A DNA stretch of 64,000 bases from Bathymodiolus brooksi (GCA_963680875.1 OY804589.1:16574028-16638027); one strand, 5' to 3'; shown: positions 22,320 to 34,881, numbered from the stretch's first letter. The notes: generated by a model not told the origin, from the letters alone. A program made the numbers and translations.

Positions 22320-23630
22320 ATATTAGTTTATTTTTGTACTATTTAACACCTATCAGTACCCAGTACCGATATTCAGAACTCAAGCCTAGTATATACAATT
22401 CTGACTGGTCTTAAGTAAATAAAACTCATCCGACTGAAAGAAAATGCAAAATACTCAATACTGCTAATACAATTATATAAGACGAGTTTGAAGACACCAA
22501 AGGGACAATCAGAAGCCGTAAATCTAAGAACGACGGGAACACAATGACTAAAGCAAAAATGACAAATGGACAAACAATGTTCAACAAAACATTACACATA
22601 AAACTAAAGATCGAGTATCACAAACACCAGGAGTGAACTCATGTGCTCCGGAAGGGTATTCAGTTCCTGCTTCACTAGTGGCACGTGTCGTGTTGTATCA
22701 ATAAAAATATCGCGCTAAAAACGAAGTATAAATCTCATTTTAGACGTACCAATGTAGTATTAATCTGGATAAAGAAGGCTTGAAATATTGAAAACTCATG
22801 AATATATAACAAGTTTGACAAAATCCTGTCATTTCAACAATCTAATTAAACAATCAAATCTCCCGACATTTTTTCCTTGGCTGCTGTGAGCACATGTAGA
22901 GATTTACTTTTAATTAGATATGTCATTTCAATTGATTCCAGTATGCCGTTTGAAGATGCCTAGATACTGAATGTATCCAGTCCATCATACTTGTATCACC
23001 GGATGTGTCAAACCTAATATCTACAAAGTTTCTAAATATTAATATTAAATGACATATTTCTGCTATTTAAAGACGAGAATTGACGATGACACAAATTTGT
23101 TCCATAAGATACGATGTCTTCTCCGGGACAGAACCTCCATGAGTTATATTATTGACCAAAACATAAAACCCACATGTCGTAAGCGTTCGTGGTCTTCTAA
23201 ATAGGTGATTTTCAAATACTAGTAAGTTAATAGGTTTTATGCCTAACAAACCGGAAGTGTGCTTTTATTGACACAATGTTCCCTTTATTATTCTCAGGAG
23301 AACACGAGGTTGTCGCACGATTTAATATACAACCATGAAAAGGTAATTCCGGTTTTGAAAAGTCACTTTCTGTTTTACAAAAGTTCATAGCAACAATATA
23401 TTTTGAGATTCACGAGAACATATGCTATCGCATGATGTACAATATTTAATCGACACAATGGCATTTCCGGATTTGCTTTCTTTGTCTGTATATACCTGTA
23501 ACATTTTCGAAGTGATGACTTCAACTTAACCAATAGTACAATTGTGCATAGTTGATACTTGCATGCTAAGGTTGACAACATATGCTAAGTATTGTGCTCA
23601 AATGTTCTCCTTTCTACATAATAGTTATAC
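22320..23630. other. Intron 1 of gene A; repeats only
   Basis: Holds the dispersed repeat at 22168-22312, the LINE tail at 22480-22700 and AT-rich DNA. Short frames here lack splice support. Confidence 0.55.
22480..22700 (-). mobile_element. LINE 3' tail fragment, minus strand
   Basis: Contains CCAAAGGGACAATCAGAAGC and CTCCGGAAGGGTATTCAG, the recurrent bivalve LINE tail words. Related pieces are near 8650-8790, 9540-9610, 11150-11290, 31555-31650, 34690-34850, 35760-35950 and 36480-36625. It lies in intron 1 of gene A. Confidence 0.5.
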
Positions 23631-23634
23631 TTAC

Positions 23635-23683
23635 ATACTGTTGTTGACAGCACAAGCAGCACTGCTGCTGCCAAAATCTTCAT
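23635..23683 (-). CDS. Gene A exon 1: start codon and signal peptide
   Basis: The ATG is at 23683-23681. The exon encodes a short basic start, then a hydrophobic run (MKILAAAVLLVLSTTV), a classic secretory signal. It ends with a one-base carry before a perfect GTAAGT donor at 23634. Joined to exon 2 it reads STTVLKANSTEH, with a plausible signal peptidase site after LKA. The start is chosen because it is the only ATG that gives a signal sequence in phase with the mucin exon. A TTTTATAG about 15 bp upstream of the ATG could be a 5' UTR acceptor or an AT-rich core promoter; I cannot tell which. Confidence 0.85.
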
Positions 23684-23884
23684 TATATATAGTAGTATAT
23701 CTATAAAATACAATAGTATAGGATTATGTCGTATTATCCTTAGTTATTGATGGTTTCTACAAATTAACCAGAAATCTGTTTGAAATATTTGGTCGCTGAT
23801 TTAGATGTAACTTTTAACCAAAGTTAAGCCATCAGAATAGTTGTGAGTTCGGTTCTAATATGTGGCAAGGTGTATTCAAGTGAG

Positions 23885-24290
23885 TTAGTGATTTTGTTTA
23901 ACGCCAAATGTGCAATTTTACAGCTATATCACGGCGAGAACAAGTTATATTCGGTGAGGTGATGATGATGTACTAGACCAACAAATGATATCCGCTTTAT
24001 ATTAGAACAAGCTTAATTGGATTTGCATAGTACTAGCTCAATGAAACAACAACCCGCGGATGAACATATCGCACTATAGGAACACATTATCCTGATTCCG
24101 AGCCAACAAGTTATTGATCTTTCTTCTTAATGTATCGTGCTTAGCGGGGAAACAAAATACACAAATTTTACAGTCTCTGTTGCACTCGAAACGAGGAGGC
24201 TAACTACTGACACAACAGTCAGCGGATAGACATATCGCTTCACTCGGACTACTGTGTCATTGAGGTACAACTATAAAAATTCCACTAAGC
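23885..24290. mobile_element. Degraded SINE-like repeat upstream of gene A
   Basis: Contains GTACTAGACC, TAGCTCAATGAAACAACA and GTTGCACTCGAAACGAGG, words shared with the SINEs at 10510 and 2468. It lies about 200 bp beyond the start codon of gene A, on the 5' side. Confidence 0.5.
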
Positions 24291-24559
24291 GTGTTTGTCT
24301 AGTACAAAACGGACATTATCATCTTCTAGTCCAATGCCACTTCTTCTCCCTATAATATAGCTGCTCATATTGTTCATTTGACGCAAACAACAATTACTCA
24401 CTCACACATTCCATATTACGTTATATCCACAATAACATTAGCCATGTTATTGGAAATAAAAAGAAATTTTTAAAGATGACTCTAACAAATGAAACTAAAA
24501 AGAGATTCCTTTAGATAATATAAATGAGTAGTATATGGGTACAGCTTAATTAGCGTTTG

Positions 24560-24960
24560 TCGAGTTGGTGCAAGGTGGTGCTACCGGAAGTGACGTGACT
24601 GGCAGTCATGTGACCGGAAGTGACGTGACCGGAAGTCCGGAAGTATGTTCTGCGCATGTCCCGTGCTTTTTTCCTTACTAGAGTAGTAGTACCAAGGCTA
24701 CCGGAAGTGACCAATGGTCACGTTACCCTTCGGTTTTCCCTGTGTGTGCGCATGCACAACCTCAAGTTGCACAATATTTACCCTACTGGGGCCTTTTTAC
24801 CGGAAGTGACGTTATGAATGTCATCCGAATGAGTGGTGGAAGGGGTGTGCGCATGCACAACCGTAATATCCGCCCTAGTGGGGCCTTTTCACCGGAAGTA
24901 TCCCTTGGGGTGCTCTCTAGGACGTCCGCATCTATCGTTTTCTAGCCCTGGTTAAGTGCC
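24560..24960. repeat. CCGGAAGTGACGTGAC-rich repeat upstream of gene A
   Basis: At least eight CCGGAAGT words, several followed by GACGTGAC, and two TGCGCATGCACAAC words (24747 and 24849). These resemble ETS, CRE and NRF-1 type binding sites. It lies about 0.9-1.3 kb 5' of the gene A start codon. A related foldback copy is at 31381-31807, so it is a dispersed element rather than a dedicated promoter. Confidence 0.7.
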
Positions 24961-25225
24961 CCTTTCCCGCCATTTTATTTTCATATAATATAATATATTT
25001 CAATAATGTTTTTCACCTACAGTGTTTTCGGATATGTTCGCAGTGTACTCCAAGTAGTCTACCACGTCCGCGTTCTCACTGTGGGGGTACTAAATAACCT
25101 AACAGTCAAATGAATCAAATGGTATATTTGATCCCTACTTCCATAGTCTCTAGCAAAAAAAACTATTCCAGGATGGTTTTTCCAATTCTAAGAAACAATG
25201 TATATACAAAATGTACATATATAGA

Positions 25226-25313
25226 GGGCGGTGGCGGCGACGGCAGCAGCTGCTGCTGCTGCGGTGTATATCCCTCTGTTAGCGGCGGCGGCGGCTGCTG
25301 CTGCTGCTCTTAG
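25226..25313. repeat. GGC/GCT trinucleotide repeat tract
   Basis: Interrupted GGC and GCA/GCT triplets in two blocks (about 25226-25265 and 25281-25311). Strikingly GC-rich against an AT-rich background, directly bordering the 42 bp satellite. Confidence 0.9.
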
Positions 25314-25314
25314 T

Positions 25315-28190
25315 TTTCTTCCATATTTTCGAATTCATTTGACTATTCAACTTATCTTTCTTCCATATTTTCCCTATCTTTTCACTATTCAACTTACTTT
25401 TCTTCCATATATTCCATATCTTTTCACTATTCAACTTACCTTCCTTCCATATTTTCCATATCATTTCACAATTCAACCTACTTTTCTTCCGCATTTTCCT
25501 TAATTTTTCACTATTCAACTTACTTTTCCACGATATTTTTCATATCATTTCAATATTCAACTTGCCTTTCTTCCAAATTTTCCATATCTTTTCACTATTC
25601 AACTTACTTTTCCTCCATATTTTCCAAATCTTTTCACTATTCAACATACATTTCTTCCATAATGTCAATATCTTTTCACTATTCAACTTACTTTTCTTCC
25701 ATATTTTCCATATCATTTCACGATTCAACTTGCCTTTCTTCCATATTTTCCATATATTTTCACTTTTCAACTTACTTTTCCTCCATATTTTCCAAATCTT
25801 TTCACTATTCAACTTACTTTTCTTCCATATTTTCCATATCATTTCACAATTCAACCTACTTTTCTTCCGCATTTTCCTTATCTTTTCACTATTCAACTTG
25901 CCTTTCTTCGATATTTTCCATATCTTTTCACTATTCAACTTACTTTTCCTCCATATTTTCCAAATCTTTTCAATATTCAACATACTTTTCTTCCATAATG
26001 TCCATATCTTTTCACTATTCAACTTACTTTTCTTCCATATTTTCCATATCATTTCACGATTCAACTTGCCTTTCTTCCATATTTTCCATATCTTTTCACT
26101 TTTCAACTTACTTTTCCTCCATATTTTCCAAATCTTTTCACTATTCAACTTACTTTTCTTCCATAATTTACATATCTTTTCACTATTCAACTTAATTTTC
26201 TTCCATATTTTCCATATCATTTCACAATTCAACCTACTTTTCTTCCGCATTTCCTTATCTTTTCACTATTCAACTTGCTTTTCTTCCATATTTTCCATAT
26301 CTTTTCACTATTCAACTTACATTTCGTCCGTGTGTTCTATATCTTTTCACTATTCAACTTTGGCTTCTTCCATATTTTCCATATCTTTTCACTATTCAAC
26401 TTACTTTTCCTCCATATTTTCCAAATCTTTTCAATATTCAACATACTTTTCTTCCATAATGTCCATATCTTTTCACTATTCAACTTACTTTTCTTCCATA
26501 TTTTCCATATCATTTCACGATTCAACTTGCCTTTCTTCCATATTTTCCATATCTTTTCACTTTTCAACTTACTTTTCCTCCATATTTTCCAAATCTTTTC
26601 ACTATTCAACTTACTTTTCTTCCATAATTTACATATCTTTTCACTATTCAACTTAATTTTCTTCCATATTTTTCATATCATTTCACAATTCAACCTACTT
26701 TTCTTCCGCATTTTCCTTAATTTTTCACTATTCAACTTACTTTTCCACGATATTTTTCATATCATTTTACTATTCAACTTGCCTTTCTTCCATATTTTCC
26801 CTATCTTTTCACTATTCAACTTACTTTTCCTCCATATTTTCCAAATCTTTTCACTATTCAACATACTTTTCTTCCATAATGTCCATATCTTTTCACTATT
26901 CAACTTACTTTTCTCCCATATTTTCCATATCATTTCACTATTCAACTTGCCTTTCTTCCATATTTTCCATATCATTTCACTATTCAACTTGCCTTTCTTC
27001 CATATTTTCCATATCTTTTCACTTTTCAACTTACTTTTCCTCCATATTTTCCAAATCTTTTCACTTTTCAACTTACTTTTCCTCCATATTTTCCAAATCT
27101 TTTCACTATTCAATTTACTTTTCTTCCATATTTTCCATATCATTTCACAATTCAACCTACTTTTCTTCCGCATTTCCTTATCTTTTCACTATTCAACTTG
27201 CCTTTCTTCCATATTTTCCATATCTTTTCACTATTCAACTTACATTTCGTCCGTGTGTTCTATATCTTTTCACTATTCAACTTTGGCTTCTTCCATATTT
27301 TCCATATCTTTTCACTATTCAACTTACTTTTCCTTCATATTTTCCAAATCTTTTTACTATTCAACATACTTTTCTTTCATAATGTCCATATCTTTTCACT
27401 ATTCAACTTGGGTTTCGTCCGTATTTTCTATATCTTTTCACTATTCAACTTGCCTTTCTTCCATATTTTGATATCTTTTCACCATTCAACTTGCCTTTCT
27501 TCCATATTGTTCATATCTTTTCACTATTCGACTTGTCTTTCTTCCATATTTTCCATATCATTTCACAACTTACCTTTCTTAACTATCACTTATAACTATT
27601 CAGGTTGCCTTTCTTCCATATTTTCCCTATCTTTTCACTATTCAACTTGGCTTTCTTCCATATTTTCCATATCATTTCACTATTCAACCTACTTTTCTTC
27701 TGTATTTTCCATATCTTTTCACTATTCAATTTACCTTCCTTCCATATTTTCCATATCATTTCACAATTCAGCCTATTTTTCTTCCGCATTTTCCATATCT
27801 TTTCACTATTCAACTTATCTTTCTTTCATAATTTCCATATCTTTTCACCATTTTCTTCTGTATTTTCCATATTTTTTCACTTTTCAACCTGGGTTTCTTC
27901 CATATTTTTCATATCTTATCACTATTCGACTTGCCTTTCTTCCATGTTTTCCATATCATTTCACAATTTTCTTCTGTATCTTCCAAATCTTATCACTATT
28001 AAACTTGGGTTTCTTCCATATTTTTCATATCTTTTCACTATTCAACTTACCTTTCTTTCATATTTTCCCTATATTTTCACTATTCAACTTACTTTTCTTC
28101 TGTATTTTCCAAATCTTTTCACTATTCAACTTGGGTTTCTTCCATATTTTCCATATCATTTCACAATTCAACCTATATTTCTTCCGCTGA
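25315..28190. repeat. 42 bp satellite, about 68 units
   Basis: The unit contains CTTTTCACTATTCAACTTAC and TTTTCTTCCATATTTTCC. Since 42 is a multiple of 3 and few units contain stops, long frames appear on both strands (KIWKKSKLNSEK on minus; IFSLFNLLFFHIFH on plus). Higher-order copying is visible: 25840-26270 resembles parts of 26370-26700 and 27100-27300. I find no splice sites, conserved start or domain, so I treat it as noncoding. Confidence 0.92.
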
Positions 28191-28774
28191 TATTATGTTT
28201 TAAAATTCTCTTGTGATTTAAATTTATTTTAAATAATACCCATTGCTCTAAAAATATATTGTGTTCGCCAGCTATTTGAAAAGAGTATTGGGCAATGTTT
28301 TCCAGTTATCAGAAACAAGCATTAACAGTTATGATATCTCCTTTATGTACAAACTGCCATGATATAACTGTAATATTGTTGAATGTGGCATTAAGCACCA
28401 TAAACCTAGCACTTTATTTACAAAGATATATACCTACCTACCTATCTATCTATATTTTTATCAGAATTATAGATTTTATTTAATTTTTGCTAGTTATTTT
28501 CCTATCTTGATGAGTTTCAAATTTCCACAATCAAATTTATTTTACATAACATCCTGACACAGTGTTCTATTTTTAGAGCAGTAAGAAAACTTACTTCCCA
28601 AACAGGGTTTTAGTATATATTTACCTGCCAAAGGCAACCAAATATCGGTATATAAGCTTAAACATATCTATTTTCCTGCCAAAGGCAAGTAACTCTCTGT
28701 ATACAAGTGTAACAATCGATTTCCAAATAGCCATTTATTGATACGTATTATATAGTATTTCTCTTTCTGCACAG

Positions 28775-29260
28775 GTATATGTCCAAATACAGAGTGATGA
28801 CCCCCCTTTATCCTCCACATAAAGAGTTATTCCCCTACTGCAGTGTTATTCCTCCACATACAGGGTTATGTCCCTTACTGCAGTGTTATTTCCATATGAA
28901 TAGTTATTTTCCATACTGCAGCGCTAAACCTCCACATAAAGAGTTATTCCCCCTACTGTAGTATTATCCTTGCACATACAGAGTTGTAACTTTTTCCTCC
29001 ACATAAAGAGTTATGTCTCCTACTGCAGTGTTAAACCTCCACACACAAGGTTATGTCCCCTACGGCAGTGTTATCCCCACATAACTAGTTATGTGCCCTA
29101 CCGTAGTGTTGAACCTACACATAAAGAGTTATTCCCCCTACTTTAATATTATCCTTGCACATACAGAGTTGTAACGTATTCCCCACATAAAGAGTTATGT
29201 CCCGTATTACAGAGTTATCCCTTCAGATACAGAGTTATTCACCCTTACTGTAGGGCATAA
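28775..29260. repeat. 40 bp minisatellite, about 11 degenerate units
   Basis: The core is CTCCACATAAAGAGTTAT then CCCTACTGCAGTGTTA, with 38-42 bp spacing. Confidence 0.82.
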
Positions 29261-29269
29261 TGTAAACTT

Positions 29270-30960
29270 AAATAAATTACATGCAGTATTAATTGTTTTG
29301 CTAAACAAATAGCATGACTAGCTTGGGTAATCAGGGTGTACAGAAAATAAGAAAAGATAATAAAATTATATGAAGCGAAGGCTTAGACAGTGGAGGTCAA
29401 CAATTCCACCAATATATATAAAAAAGAACAATCATCTCCTACCGTAACTCACTTAACACACAAAATAAGGGGAACAGTAACATAGGACGTTGGAAATCCA
29501 GGTCTTGGGTTGGACCAGGTAATCATCACAGCATACCCATGTGCTGCAACATCCAGATTCCTGCAACCCGACAAGGACGATGGTTAGATTTCTTCGCGAA
29601 TCCATTCATCCTATTTTAACGGTCCTTTTAAGTGCCAAACAAATATTTAAAAAAGACTTTTAGATCAGTGTATAACGATCAAACATTTTCTAAAATAATT
29701 ATCGGACATTGAAAAAAACATATTTTAAAAATGTAATTTCTTAATTATAATCTTCTTTTCACAAATAGCACAAACCACAACGTTTGAAAAATACAACTTA
29801 CTTGTTTTCCGCGTGGATGACATTATAAAAACATTTCATTTTCCCGTATTTTTTAAAACCGCAACGATTGAAATGCAACGTTACTTGTTTTCCGCGTATC
29901 ATTTTCCCGTACTTGTTCAAATCGCAACGTTTGAAATACTTCGCTACTTGTGTGACGTTATAAAACATGTTCATTTTCCCGTACTTTAAAAAAAAACTTA
30001 GCCTGTTCATCAACGACATCAAGGAATTTAGGAAGAGAGGAGGACAAGCCTTTAACGGTGGTTAGTATTAAAAGAGAAATAGTAAAAATACATGTTTTGA
30101 ACCTACACAAGTTTTCTCATATTCATTAAGATCCATCATATATCTTAGATTTTGTTATGTGAAATATTATGTTGTCATTCTTTAACATTACCCTGGTTAA
30201 GCATCTGTACAGTAGAATGTGATGGTATTGTACATTATTTTGATCAATGTCTTGATCAATCCACTATAGGGATTGGTAAAAATGTATCTCACGCACAACT
30301 AATTATAGAATCGCAGTTACTTATTAACTTCAACACACACACAAAACAACAATCATCATCATCATTATACATTATTTCTTGAATTATCTCCCTTGATATC
30401 GTTAGCAAATATCAGGTTGTCTTCTCTTGCCTTGATGTATATTAAAAATATATGTGTGTGTTCCATAAAAGTTTGTAATAAACTCTAATGAAGTCCGTGT
30501 TTGATTTTCTTTGTATTCTATAAATAAGCTAATTTACAATCTGTGTTAACTGTTTTTTATCACGAAGTTCCTTTTCTCTCATGTGAGTATTTACACAAAA
30601 CTACTATTTAAACAAATAAATAAACATAGATTGGAGGCAATTATCCACCCGCACATTACTTTGGGCCATGGTCTTGGTAAATCTGCTCTTGTATTTTCCC
30701 ATCTTTAAGTATTCATTCGATTAAAAGGCTAATCCACAATTTTGTATTCTAAATTACAAGACTAGGGGGGCAACAGGTTCAATTCCGTCTGAACCTAATG
30801 AGAAGTCCTATCTGATTCTTCAATAATTCTACCTTGAAGGTACCAAACAAAAACAAAATGCCCTTCCACTTCATCACATCAAGTAAAAATGAATCACTGC
30901 TCTTAGGATGATCAGACCCAATACCTTGAAAACTGAATTTAATGGTGGAGTCGGCCGCCA
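29270..30960. other. AT-rich spacer; no gene
   Basis: A local repeat at 29795-29990 (CTTGTTTTCCGCGT, CATTTTCCCGTACTT, AAATCGCAACG) with 2-3 units. No convincing coding frame. A pair of head-to-head short frames at 30779-30967 (minus) and 30970-31326 (plus) is not recognised. Confidence 0.5.
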
Positions 30961-31380
30961 CCCACACATTTGACTAGCGCTACAGAGCGGATCGTGTTGG
31001 CCATGTTTGAAGATGAAGAAGTTAATGCTGGATTACTATATGTATTGTATGTGTTCACACAGACCTATCGTGCTGAATACAAGGATCGAACATGTGACGT
31101 CTGGACAGCCTGTACTCGGAGTGGTAGAAGGATTGTGATGTGCTCCATCGTCAACCGATTAATAGTTAGGAAATCTGACCAATCAGAAGTCGCCATTTCT
31201 GGCCGATTAGCCAATCCGATTGCAGGGATACTAACCAATGACAGAGGAGGTTACAACACCAAGAGACCAATGAACACTATCGAGACAGTGAAGTGGGTTA
31301 TTACAGGAACACGTCATACGCACTAAAATATTTTTTTACAATATTGTATGAACATTACACAATTGTTCCACTATATCTAT

Positions 31381-31807
31381 TTTATAATAGTCTACTTTTG
31401 CCAAAGATGACGTCACCGGAAGTGACGTGACTGGAAGTGACGTCAGTCACGTGACCGGAAGTGACGTCATAGGAGGTGACGTAATTTTTCCCATGTTTTG
31501 TTCTTACTATAGTAGTAGTACAAAATGTCCCCTTACACAAAAAATTAGGGGATACTAAAGGAATAATCAGAAGCCGACAATCGAATGACAAACAACACAA
31601 TGACCAAAAGATACCAAAGGAATAATCAGAAGCCGTAAATCGAATGACAAACAGCAATGGGACATTTTGTACTACTACTATAGTAAGAAAAAAAGCACGG
31701 GAAATGACATCACTTCCGGTCACGTGGCTAACACCACTTCCGGTCAAGTCACGTCCGGTCACGTGGCTTCCGGTGACGTCATCATTGGTAAAAGTAGACT
31801 ATTATAA
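31381..31807. mobile_element. Foldback element with ETS/CRE-rich arms
   Basis: Outer ends are near-identical inverted repeats (AATAGTCTACTTTTGCCAA against AATAGTCTACTTTTACCAA). Arms of about 150 bp are rich in CCGGAAGTGACGT and its reverse complement, and both carry a CTTACTATAGTAGTAGTAC word. The centre (31555-31650) holds LINE-tail words. No clear target duplication is seen. Confidence 0.75.
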
Positions 31808-32189
31808 ATTAGTTTTATTAAAGAGAGTCGATGGCCTCAACCACCGATACTACACAAGGCCATTGAAAGACATAATAGTGAAACAATAGTCAACTTTATT
31901 ATTATTTCATAATTTATCATTAATGTCATACATTTGTATGTGTGATAAAGGGAATATGTACATGTACCATCAGCATTTACGGAAAATAAATTGTCCTTTA
32001 TTACAGTTTCCGGGAAATCACAGGTGTTTATCAAAAAAGAAAAAATGAAATTTCATTCAAAATAAAAGTTGACTGAACTATTGTATACTTGTCTGACACA
32101 ATATAGTTAAAGTGTAGTAAAAATAACATTTATATAATAATATATTTAATTTTCAATTCTATTTTTTTCAGATACCACACAGGTTAGAG

Positions 32190-32435
32190 TTATTGTATTT
32201 CCGTTACTTTCAGCTATATCATAGCGGTCAGTTTTATTTGTGGAGAAAACCGGAGTACCCAGAGAAACCACCTATCTACCGCAAGTCACTGAAGAACTTT
32301 ATCACACAAAGCTGAGTACACCTCGCCATGAACGGGGTTCAAACTCATAACTTTAGTGGTGATAGGCACTGATTGCATAGGTAGTTGTTACTCCAACTGT
32401 CATACGATCACGACCACGACGGTCCTTGATACCAC
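32190..32435. repeat. Dispersed GGAGGAAACCGGAGTAC-type repeat
   Basis: Contains TTTGTGGAGAAAACCGGAG and CACGACCACGACGG, as in 12847-13112, but is more decayed. Confidence 0.65.
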
Positions 32436-32673
32436 ACGTTATAATAGTAAACCGGTAGCAATTATTGCTCTAAAATTTGAAAAATTTTTATGTTTTTTTT
32501 CTCAGTTTTTTACACACACACACACACAAACACACGCTAAAATAGCATGAAAAGTCTCTGTCCACATGTGCATAGTAAGCATCATATTTAAACGATAGAG
32601 AATTGTTTTCACACACACAAAAATCATATTAATATTTGGATCTTAACATTTTACATAATTTTGTTGTTGAAAA

Positions 32674-32880
32674 CATAGGTACCCGATTTGGGGACCCCTC
32701 TTTTTTTTTTTTTTTTTTTTTGATTCATCACATTTGTGGGACGTTTTCATTATAAACAGTGTTGAACAACTTCAAACATTACCAAAAACTCAATCCGAGA
32801 TCGATATAAGCCCATTTCTAAAACAAAAGTGATGAATTAAAAAAAATAAAAAAGGTGGGTCCACAAATCGGGTACCTATG
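32674..32880. mobile_element. Short TIR element (MITE) with 8 bp target duplication
   Basis: 24 bp terminal inverted repeats beginning CATAGGTACCCGATTTG, with one mismatch, flanked by GTTGAAAA at 32666-32673 and 32881-32888. Total 207 bp with an internal T-run. An 8 bp target duplication suggests a hAT-type mover. Confidence 0.85.
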
Positions 32881-32899
32881 GTTGAAAATTGCAAGGTCA

Positions 32900-34870
32900 A
32901 ATTAATTACTTCTTAGCAACCTTCAGGTCAGGATATTATTTTCCATTAAAATTGGCGACATATATTAAGAAAATAAAGCATATATCTATTCTAAAGCTTA
33001 AATAGTCGTCTCAACTAGCACAATAAAACATATCATTCCTTAAATACATACAAACATATCTTTATAAATTCTTGATTAACACAAGAAAACATAATTCTTC
33101 ATAGACAAATCAACATGTGATTCTTGCTTTAAACATGAAAACACATGAATTCCCCGACATATTTTCTACATAATAATTTTCTATATATGAGAAAAATATC
33201 TTGCAGTTTCCAACTAAGTGTATAAGCTTGTTTGTTTTTGTTATCATATATTTAAGTTTTACTAATTAAAAGTTGCTTTAAATCGAATGGCTTTTTTACG
33301 AACCTACCTGCTTAACATATATCCAAAATATTAAAGAAGTCGCTACTCTCTAATCACAAGGATGTGTTTATATAGGTGTATAACCTAATATCTTCCTTTG
33401 TCATAACTTATCTAAATAAACAGAGATCAAGATAACGCTGGATACTTTTTTGATTGAAATTTTCCTTTAATAGTGATATAAAGATAAATATTTTTATCAA
33501 TTTGATCGAGGAATGTACAACATGTGGTCAAGTTCGGACATTACGTTACATTGTTTTGCTTAATATTTAAAGTTGCATTAGTAATTTTTATTTGTACATA
33601 ATTTAAACACAACAAATAAAAATTGACTTTGATTTTACTATATATTTCAACTAAAGATAAATCCTAAAAATTAAAAATCATGGAAAAATTATGTACAAAT
33701 AAAAATCACTCATATAAACATAATGAGCAAATAAACAAACAAAATATAGAAAATTCCGAATGTTTTGGTGTAAAATATGTTAAAATTGATTTCACAATTT
33801 TTTTTTTTTAAATATGGTTTTGGTTGATTATATAGGGATATTTTTTTACATTTCCGAATACTTTTGTCAGATGACTGCTGTACCTTAGAAAGTTGTGATT
33901 TTTTTTTTTAATTCATAAAAAAAAAATTGCGATTGCTGAGTGTATTTTTCTTGAAATGATGAATTTTCTGAAAATGGTTTTATCCTTATTATCATCCTTA
34001 TTCATTTTGTTATCTTTCTGTGTATTTGCACAACTATCAAATATTTGTGTATTTATAGATATAGAATACTAAATAAGAAAAGCTGTGTTTGCGTGACGAT
34101 TTGCATCAAATCGAAAAAATATATCAAATACATCCCTGTTTCCAAAAATGTACAGTATAATTTGCTATGTTCCTGCATCAAGACTCACTTTAATTTAGTT
34201 AAAAAATTAATGAAATAAAAAAAAAATTCAACGTTCCGACATTGACTTCCCTATTCATATTCCACTTCCAATTTCCGGTGTAACAATGCGCAACAGCCAA
34301 ACGACGACACTGAAATAAATTATAAAGCGAGATATGCGATGAAGATCTTCCCATATCATTCACCTTTTAATTTTATTTTTTTTTATCATTTTTAACCACA
34401 TTTCTACCGTTAACAACGAGCTGTCAGTCAATGTACATAGTGACGGTCATAATTTTTAAAAATGAAACTGAAAGTGCAAATTCTAAGCTACAATTTGATA
34501 AATATTGAATGCTACGATATAAAATAACGTCTGCAATCTGCAATTATGGTTTGCTAGGGGAAGGGGGCTGTAACTTCCTTGCAGCTTGAGGAATGGATAA
34601 GGTTTTCAGCTTATAAATATATGATTGTGTCGCACACATTCAGTATGAAAATGCGCCTACTTTCATTTTAATTTTAAACACATGAGTAAAGAAAGTTTGA
34701 AGATACCAAAGGGATAACCAGGAACCGTAAATAGAAGGACAGGCAATACAATGACCAAAAGAAAAAAGAACATAATGACAAGCAATAATTTCCAAAACAC
34801 TACACAGAAAACTAAAGATTGAGCGGCAAGAACCTGGTTAAAAACGTTAGTGAATTCGGTGTTCCAAAAA
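32900..34870. other. AT-rich spacer; no gene
   Basis: Very AT-rich with several A or T runs (33798, 33901, 34215). The only organised signal is the LINE tail words from about 34690. Confidence 0.55.
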
Positions 34871-34881
34871 TTTGAAATTTT

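Larger units (their letters stand above)
7878..23683 (-). other. Gene A: predicted SEA/EGF transmembrane mucin, 11 exons
   Basis: This is the whole gene span, assembled by eye from 11 exons with consistent splice phases. Exon lengths are 49, 2919, 113, 59, 185, 157, 189, 148, 84, 62 and 40 nt, giving 4,005 nt or 1,334 residues plus stop. The order is signal peptide (1-20), Thr/Pro-rich repeats (about 50-965), SEA (about 985-1080, Gly1049-Ser1050 at the cleavage position), EGF-like (1138-1175), membrane helix (1188-1211) and cytoplasmic tail (1212-1334). This resembles the plan of SEA-containing epithelial membrane mucins, so a cell-surface glycocalyx role with possible tail signalling is inferred. 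Introns hold SINEs, hairpins and minisatellites. The 5' UTR and promoter were not identified. Confidence 0.85.

Noticed and set aside
25540..28190. Long Lys-rich (minus) and Phe/Ser-rich (plus) frames
   Set aside because: Produced by the 42 bp satellite, open on both strands at once, without domain or splice support.
30970..31326. 118-codon plus-strand frame starting MTSATERIVLAMFEDEEV
   Set aside because: No recognised domain, no splice signals, no second copy in the window to show conservation. It could be a host exon or decayed element, but I cannot support it.
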